Below are positions 6,695 to 9,105 of a stretch of 9,105 nucleotides of DNA, piece after piece. A model generated the notes under the pieces. It had not been told where the DNA came from, made no database searches, and was given only the letters and a program-made list of their open reading frames with translations. The position numbers were made by a program, and so were the translations under genes. Position 1 is the stretch's first letter. The number at the start of each line of letters is the position of its first letter. Source of the DNA: Fimenecus sp045613685 (GTDB taxonomy: Bacteria > Bacillota > Clostridia > Oscillospirales > Acutalibacteraceae); NCBI GenBank assembly GCA_045613685.1, contig JAZLBL010000051.1, forward strand, positions 1 to 9,105. The letters run 5' to 3'.

Positions 6695-6697
6695 CTC
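6691..6697 (-). promoter_or_regulatory. GAGGTGA element that is both candidate RBS and GTG start
   Basis: The only good Shine-Dalgarno-like sequence before the glycosylase gene overlaps the first in-frame start codon, GTG 6694. No ATG, GTG or TTG in frame lies 5-10 bases downstream of it; the next in-frame ATG (6664) is about 27 bases away. Either GTG 6694 is used with poor initiation, or ATG 6664 is used without a clear site. Confidence 0.4.
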
Positions 6698-6862
6698 GCA
6701 AAATAGATAAAAAAATTAGAAAATTCTATTAAAAACTACTAATAAAAAGTTGCACAAATCTTTTAGTAATTTTTTAAGTAGCCAAAGCAACAGAATGTAT
6801 AATTTGTCAAGTAATTACAACAAATTGTATTTGATAATATTTTCACAAAGTTTTTATAAAAT

Positions 6863-6953
6863 TGTCGAAAAATGGTAAAAACCCTTGATTTTCAATGAAA
6901 TAGAGGCAAGTTATAAACATTTTCAACAGAGTTTTCAACAATTTTGTTGAAAA
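6863..6953. repeat. Four copies of a TTTTCRACA 9-mer in both orientations
   Basis: TTTTCAACA occurs at 6920-6928 and 6932-6940 (12-base period). Its reverse complement TGTTGAAAA is at 6945-6953 and a one-mismatch copy TGTCGAAAA at 6863-6871. The second and third exact copies form a perfect 9-base-pair inverted repeat with a 4-base ATTT loop. TTATAAACA (6911-6919) adjoins the cluster. These could be operator sites or weak DnaA-box-like sequences (two mismatches to TTATCCACA). AT-rich chance is possible. Confidence 0.45.
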
Positions 6954-7010
6954 GTTAATTATACTTTCTGTATAAAAAGTCTTGTAATTATTTTTGGTGA
7001 AAATCCCATA

Positions 7011-7040
7011 TTGACAAATTTTTCTTATCTTTTCTATTGG
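7011..7040 (+). promoter_or_regulatory. Weak candidate promoter of the 87-residue protein gene
   Basis: A perfect -35 TTGACA (7011-7016) lies 90 bases before the start codon, but the -10 box 18 bases on is poor (TATTGG, 7035-7040). TATAAA at 7049-7054 is a better -10 with no good -35 at the right distance. I cannot decide between them. Confidence 0.3.
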
Positions 7041-7106
7041 TAAAAGAGTATAAAACTGATTAAAAATGTCTATGATATTTAAAAACAAAACAGTGAGGAT
7101 ATAAAA

Positions 7107-7370
7107 ATGGTAAAAGGCGTTAACCGACAAGTTTTAGAGATTCTTGAACCCCAGTGCGATTACTTCGAAAAGGCATTGTTTTTTGTTAAACCTGAATACA
7201 GCAACGAGAGTGACGCTAAATTGCGAAATCAGGCGTTGAAAAGTATTCAAAGCTCTAATTCTGTACCCAAAACGCGAAAGCAAAAGGTAAAAAGCAAAAT
7301 GTTTTTTGTTGCACAAATGCTTTCGTCTGCGGTAGTGGGGTCAATTATAACGGCACTGATTATAAGATAA
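7107..7370 (+). CDS. Small tail-anchored membrane protein of unknown function
   Basis: An 87-residue protein; ATG at 7107 with GAGGAT (7095-7100) at good spacing. I do not recognise a characterised family. Seen: an N-terminal segment MVKGVNRQVLEILEP and CDYFEKALFFVKPEYS (17-32), which reads like a compact conserved motif; a basic stretch KTRKQKVKSK (55-64); then one hydrophobic helix MFFVAQMLSSAVVGSIITAL (65-84) ending IIR. This layout suggests a single-pass protein with its N-terminal 64 residues in the cytoplasm (positive-inside rule) and almost nothing outside. It overlaps the convergent aminopeptidase gene by 11 bases. Real-gene status rests on the ribosome binding site, the sensible domain layout and the absence of another gene here. 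Homologues in related genomes would settle it. Confidence 0.75.
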   Translation: MVKGVNRQVLEILEPQCDYFEKALFFVKPEYSNESDAKLRNQALKSIQSSNSVPKTRKQKVKSKMFFVAQMLSSAVVGSIITALIIR

Positions 7371-8424
7371 TCAAATCTTTTGGTGCGTTGGTAAGATTTT
7401 TGCAACCATTTTCAGTAATGAGAGCCATATCTTCAATTCTCACACCAAATTTTTCAGGGATATAAATACCTGGTTCAACTGTGACAATATTACCGACTTG
7501 TAGAATACTGTCAGAAGCAGGTGAGAGATTTGGAAATTCGTGAATTTCAACACCAACGCCATGACCGGTTGAATGGGTGAAATATTGACCATAACCCGCA
7601 TCTCTGATGACACTTCGTGCAAATTCGTCACCGTCTTTGCAATTTATACCCGAACGGATATTTGCAAGACAGTTGTTCTGTGCTTTAAGCACAATGTCAT
7701 AAATATTCTTCATTTCGTCAGTAGCAAAACCAACTGCAATAGTGCGAGTCATATCACTATGATAATCATTTATAATTGTTCCAAAATCGAGAGTGATAAA
7801 ATCACCATTCTCGATTTTTTTGTTGCTTGGCACACCATGTGGCATTGATGAATTTGCGCCACTGACTGCAATGGTTTCAAAGGATAACCCCTCACCACCA
7901 TTACGAAGCATGAAGAAATCAAGCTGGAGTGCGATTTCTTTTTCGGTCACACCAACTTTAATGAATTTGAGAATATGCTCAAATGCAGATTCTGCAATTC
8001 TTTGTGCCTGAATAATGCTTTCAACTTCTGTTTGTGTCTTGATTGAACGAATTGAATTTATAATTGTATCAAGCGTAGTATCAGTTGAAATGCTTATGTT
8101 TTTAAGCACACCTTTAAGTGAGTTATATGTAGAAACTGTCATTCTTGTTGACTCAACAAGCAAATGACGACAATTCATCTCTTTGAGAATTTCTGCGATT
8201 TGTGGATATGTTTTACCTAAAAGCATAACTTCACAAGCCGAAATCTGCTTTTCTGCAGCTTCAATATATCTTCCGTCAGTAATAAAAACTGCTCGGTCTG
8301 CTGATACGAGCAAAAATCCGTCAGAAGACTCAAATCCTGTGAAATATTTTCTGTTTTCAGGTGAGATAATAAGAGCACAATATCCTGTGCCTTTATCCTT
8401 TAAAAGTTGTTGTAAATTATTCAT
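7360..8424 (-). CDS. Xaa-Pro aminopeptidase, M24 family (creatinase-like N-terminus)
   Basis: A metallopeptidase of 354 residues that releases N-terminal residues preceding proline; cytosolic peptide turnover. An N-terminal creatinase-type domain (about 1-125, with SPENRKYFTGF and VFITDGRY) precedes the pita-bread catalytic domain. The five metal ligands are visible: Asp213 (TLDFG), Asp224 (HSDMTRT), His288 (STGHGVG), Glu317 (VEPGIY) and Glu331 (VRIED). The C-terminus LTNAPKDLIIL is typical of the family. Two adjacent ATGs occur at 8427 and 8424; the second has better spacing from the weak GGTG. An upstream in-frame extension to 8556 lies inside the phosphatase gene and is not used. It overlaps that gene by 8 bases (11 from ATG 8427), so translation is probably coupled. 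No clear terminator follows; it overlaps the 87-residue gene tail to tail. Confidence 0.93.
   Translation of the reverse strand: MNNLQQLLKDKGTGYCALIISPENRKYFTGFESSDGFLLVSADRAVFITDGRYIEAAEKQISACEVMLLGKTYPQIAEILKEMNCRHLLVESTRMTVSTYNSLKGVLKNISISTDTTLDTIINSIRSIKTQTEVESIIQAQRIAESAFEHILKFIKVGVTEKEIALQLDFFMLRNGGEGLSFETIAVSGANSSMPHGVPSNKKIENGDFITLDFGTIINDYHSDMTRTIAVGFATDEMKNIYDIVLKAQNNCLANIRSGINCKDGDEFARSVIRDAGYGQYFTHSTGHGVGVEIHEFPNLSPASDSILQVGNIVTVEPGIYIPEKFGVRIEDMALITENGCKNLTNAPKDLIIL
7373..7402 (+). terminator. Weak possible terminator after the 87-residue gene
   Basis: A 7-base-pair AT-rich stem AAATCTT/AAGATTT (7373-7379 with 7393-7399) with a 13-base loop, then TTG. It begins 3 bases after the plus-strand stop but lies within the aminopeptidase coding end. 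Low stem stability and a short T run make it doubtful. Confidence 0.25.
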
Positions 8425-8938
8425 CATAAACACCATATCCATAAAGTCTTTCAAATTCTGCGATAACGGGTTTTTCTTTTCTTCTGCGATTAGCATAGAA
8501 TAGAGGGAATCTTGTTTTACCTTCAAGTGCATCAACAAGAACTGAAATAGCACCACAAGTGTTAGCGGCTAAAACATCAGCAAAAATCTGGTCGCCCACC
8601 ATTGCCATTTCATCTATTTTAACGCCCATAAGCTCTGCACCTTTAAGAAGTTTATGTGCTTTTGGTTTTTTAGCATAAGACAAATGTGCAAGACCCAAAC
8701 TATCTGCAACTTTTCTTGGACGCTTGCCTATGGCATTTGAAATAATCATTACCTTAATGCCCGAATCCTGAATTTCTTTGAGCCAAGAATCTAAACCATC
8801 TATGACATTGTCTCTTCCGTCGTTGCAGATGGTGTTGTCAATATCAAGGGCAACTGCACGAGCGCCCATTTTATTTAAATCTTCAACTGTGATATCAAGA
8901 ACACTTTTAAAACGATATTTGGGCATTGCAGAATTCAT
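8417..8938 (-). CDS. YqeG family HAD-IIIA phosphatase
   Basis: A 173-residue HAD-superfamily hydrolase of the YqeG group, which is related to mitochondrial phosphatidylglycerophosphatase GEP4/PTPMT-type IIIA phosphatases; the bacterial substrate is not settled. Seen: motif I ALDIDNTI with nucleophile Asp32 and Asp34 (DIDNT, 32-36); motif II IISNA (65-69); a lysine region YAKKPKAH (88-95); motif III MVGDQIFADVLAAN (113-126). The HAD core is short with no cap domain. ATG at 8938 has AAGGAG 6 bases upstream. It lies just downstream of the rpsU terminator and overlaps the aminopeptidase start, so the two form a transcription unit. There is little room for a promoter between the terminator and this gene. 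No signal peptide or membrane helix. Confidence 0.92.
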   Translation of the reverse strand: MNSAMPKYRFKSVLDITVEDLNKMGARAVALDIDNTICNDGRDNVIDGLDSWLKEIQDSGIKVMIISNAIGKRPRKVADSLGLAHLSYAKKPKAHKLLKGAELMGVKIDEMAMVGDQIFADVLAANTCGAISVLVDALEGKTRFPLFYANRRRKEKPVIAEFERLYGYGVYDE

Positions 8939-8955
8939 AACATACTCCTTAGTGG

Positions 8956-8993
8956 TAAAAAAATAGTGGGCAATCCGTCAATGGATGCCCACT
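8956..8993 (-). terminator. Intrinsic terminator downstream of rpsU
   Basis: On the minus strand the outer stem AGTGGGCA/TGCCCACT (8986-8993 with 8965-8972) continues, past one bulged T, into TCC/GGA with a 6-base loop, followed by ATTTTTTTA. It lies 34 bases after the rpsU stop and its T run ends about 17 bases before the yqeG-type start codon, so downstream genes may depend on read-through. Confidence 0.88.
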
Positions 8994-9027
8994 TGCGTTT
9001 TTAAAACATAGCTCCGCAAAGCGAAAA

Positions 9028-9105
9028 TTATTTAAACTTACGCTTACGTGCAGCCTCAGACTTCTTCTTTCTCTTTACAGAAGGCTTTTCGTAATGCTCT
9101 CTTTT
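9028..9105 (-). CDS. rpsU: Ribosomal protein S21, C-terminal 25 residues, 5' end cut by window edge
   Basis: The last 25 codons before TAA (9028-9030) read KREHYEKPSVKRKKKSEAAR followed by KRKFK. This is the highly basic C-terminus of small-subunit protein S21, which sits near the 3' end of 16S rRNA and helps base-pairing with mRNA during initiation. The family is about 58-70 residues, so roughly the first half lies beyond the right edge. A strong terminator follows. Identification rests on a short but very characteristic sequence. Confidence 0.93.
   Translation of the reverse strand, partial: KREHYEKPSVKRKKKSEAARKRKFK

Larger units (their letters stand above)
6695..7106. other. 412-base AT-rich intergenic region between divergent genes
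   Basis: No convincing gene. It separates the glycosylase (minus) from the 87-residue protein gene (plus) and should hold both promoters. The best minus-strand candidate is TTGTTG-16-TATACA (6818-6823 and 6796-6801), about 95 bases before the glycosylase start; a second is TTGTGC-18-TTTAAT nearer the gene. The middle (6863-6953) holds repeated TTTTCRACA motifs. I see no tRNA, riboswitch fold or GC-rich structured RNA, though a small RNA in AT-rich DNA would be hard to see by eye. Confidence 0.6.

Noticed and set aside
6911..6953. A replication origin based on DnaA-box-like 9-mers.
   Set aside because: Every copy has two mismatches to TTATCCACA, and no dnaA, dnaN or gidA-type gene is nearby. 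Kept only as a repeat cluster.
6920..6953. A CRISPR or iteron array.
   Set aside because: The repeats are 9 bases long, few and in mixed orientation, with no spacers, Cas genes or replication protein gene nearby.
6843..7130. A 95-codon minus-strand open frame in the intergenic region.
   Set aside because: It begins at a TTG inside the 87-residue gene, has no ribosome binding site, and its Phe/Ile/Asn/Lys/Leu-rich composition is what AT-rich non-coding DNA gives.
8428..8556. A 44-45-codon N-terminal extension of the aminopeptidase.
   Set aside because: It lies in another frame of the phosphatase gene, has no ribosome binding site, and the family begins near MNNLQQLLKDKG.

Overview
The window looks like an ordinary chromosomal stretch of a low-GC Gram-positive bacterium of the class Clostridia, most likely an Oscillospiraceae/Ruminococcaceae-type gut anaerobe. 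The basis is AT-rich sequence, AGGAGG-type ribosome binding sites, SigA-like TTGACA/TATAAT promoters with 17-base spacers, T-rich intrinsic terminators, a GGGtGRT/scaffold gene pair, and an ArgRS with an extra segment. The genus is inferred, not shown. There are ten protein genes, two of them cut by the window edges. I see no RNA gene, insertion sequence, prophage or CRISPR array.

Left part, minus strand (1-1425): a two-gene operon encodes a NifU/IscU-like Fe-S scaffold protein and, 18 bases downstream, a GGGtGRT-family protein that runs off the left edge. It has a clear promoter with an inverted repeat at the expected start of transcription. Its codon choice suggests high expression.

Centre-left, minus strand (1507-4876): ddl (D-Ala-D-Ala ligase), a DUF1934/YwiB-like beta-barrel protein and argS form a tight operon. 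It starts from an extended -10 promoter and ends in a strong hairpin terminator. ddl and the DUF1934 gene are coupled by a TAATG overlap.

Centre (4899-5890): one plus-strand gene of unknown function has its own extended -10 promoter, divergent from ddl. It encodes a two-domain 292-residue protein with a Lys/Ala-rich linker. It converges on an OGG1-type DNA glycosylase gene (minus strand), and one bidirectional terminator serves both. The glycosylase stop codon lies inside that hairpin.

Centre-right (6695-7370): a 412-base AT-rich intergenic region carries several copies of the 9-mer TTTTCRACA in both orientations. It leads into a small plus-strand gene for an 87-residue protein with a C-terminal membrane helix.

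Right part, minus strand (7360-9105): the 3' end of rpsU (ribosomal protein S21), its terminator, a YqeG-type HAD phosphatase gene, and an overlapping M24 Xaa-Pro aminopeptidase gene. The aminopeptidase and the small membrane protein gene overlap tail to tail by 11 bases.

Most of the content is housekeeping: cell wall, translation, DNA repair and peptide turnover. The least understood parts are the GGGtGRT/scaffold pair, the 292-residue protein, the 87-residue membrane protein and the repeat-bearing intergenic region. I did not find convincing evidence of a wholly new system.
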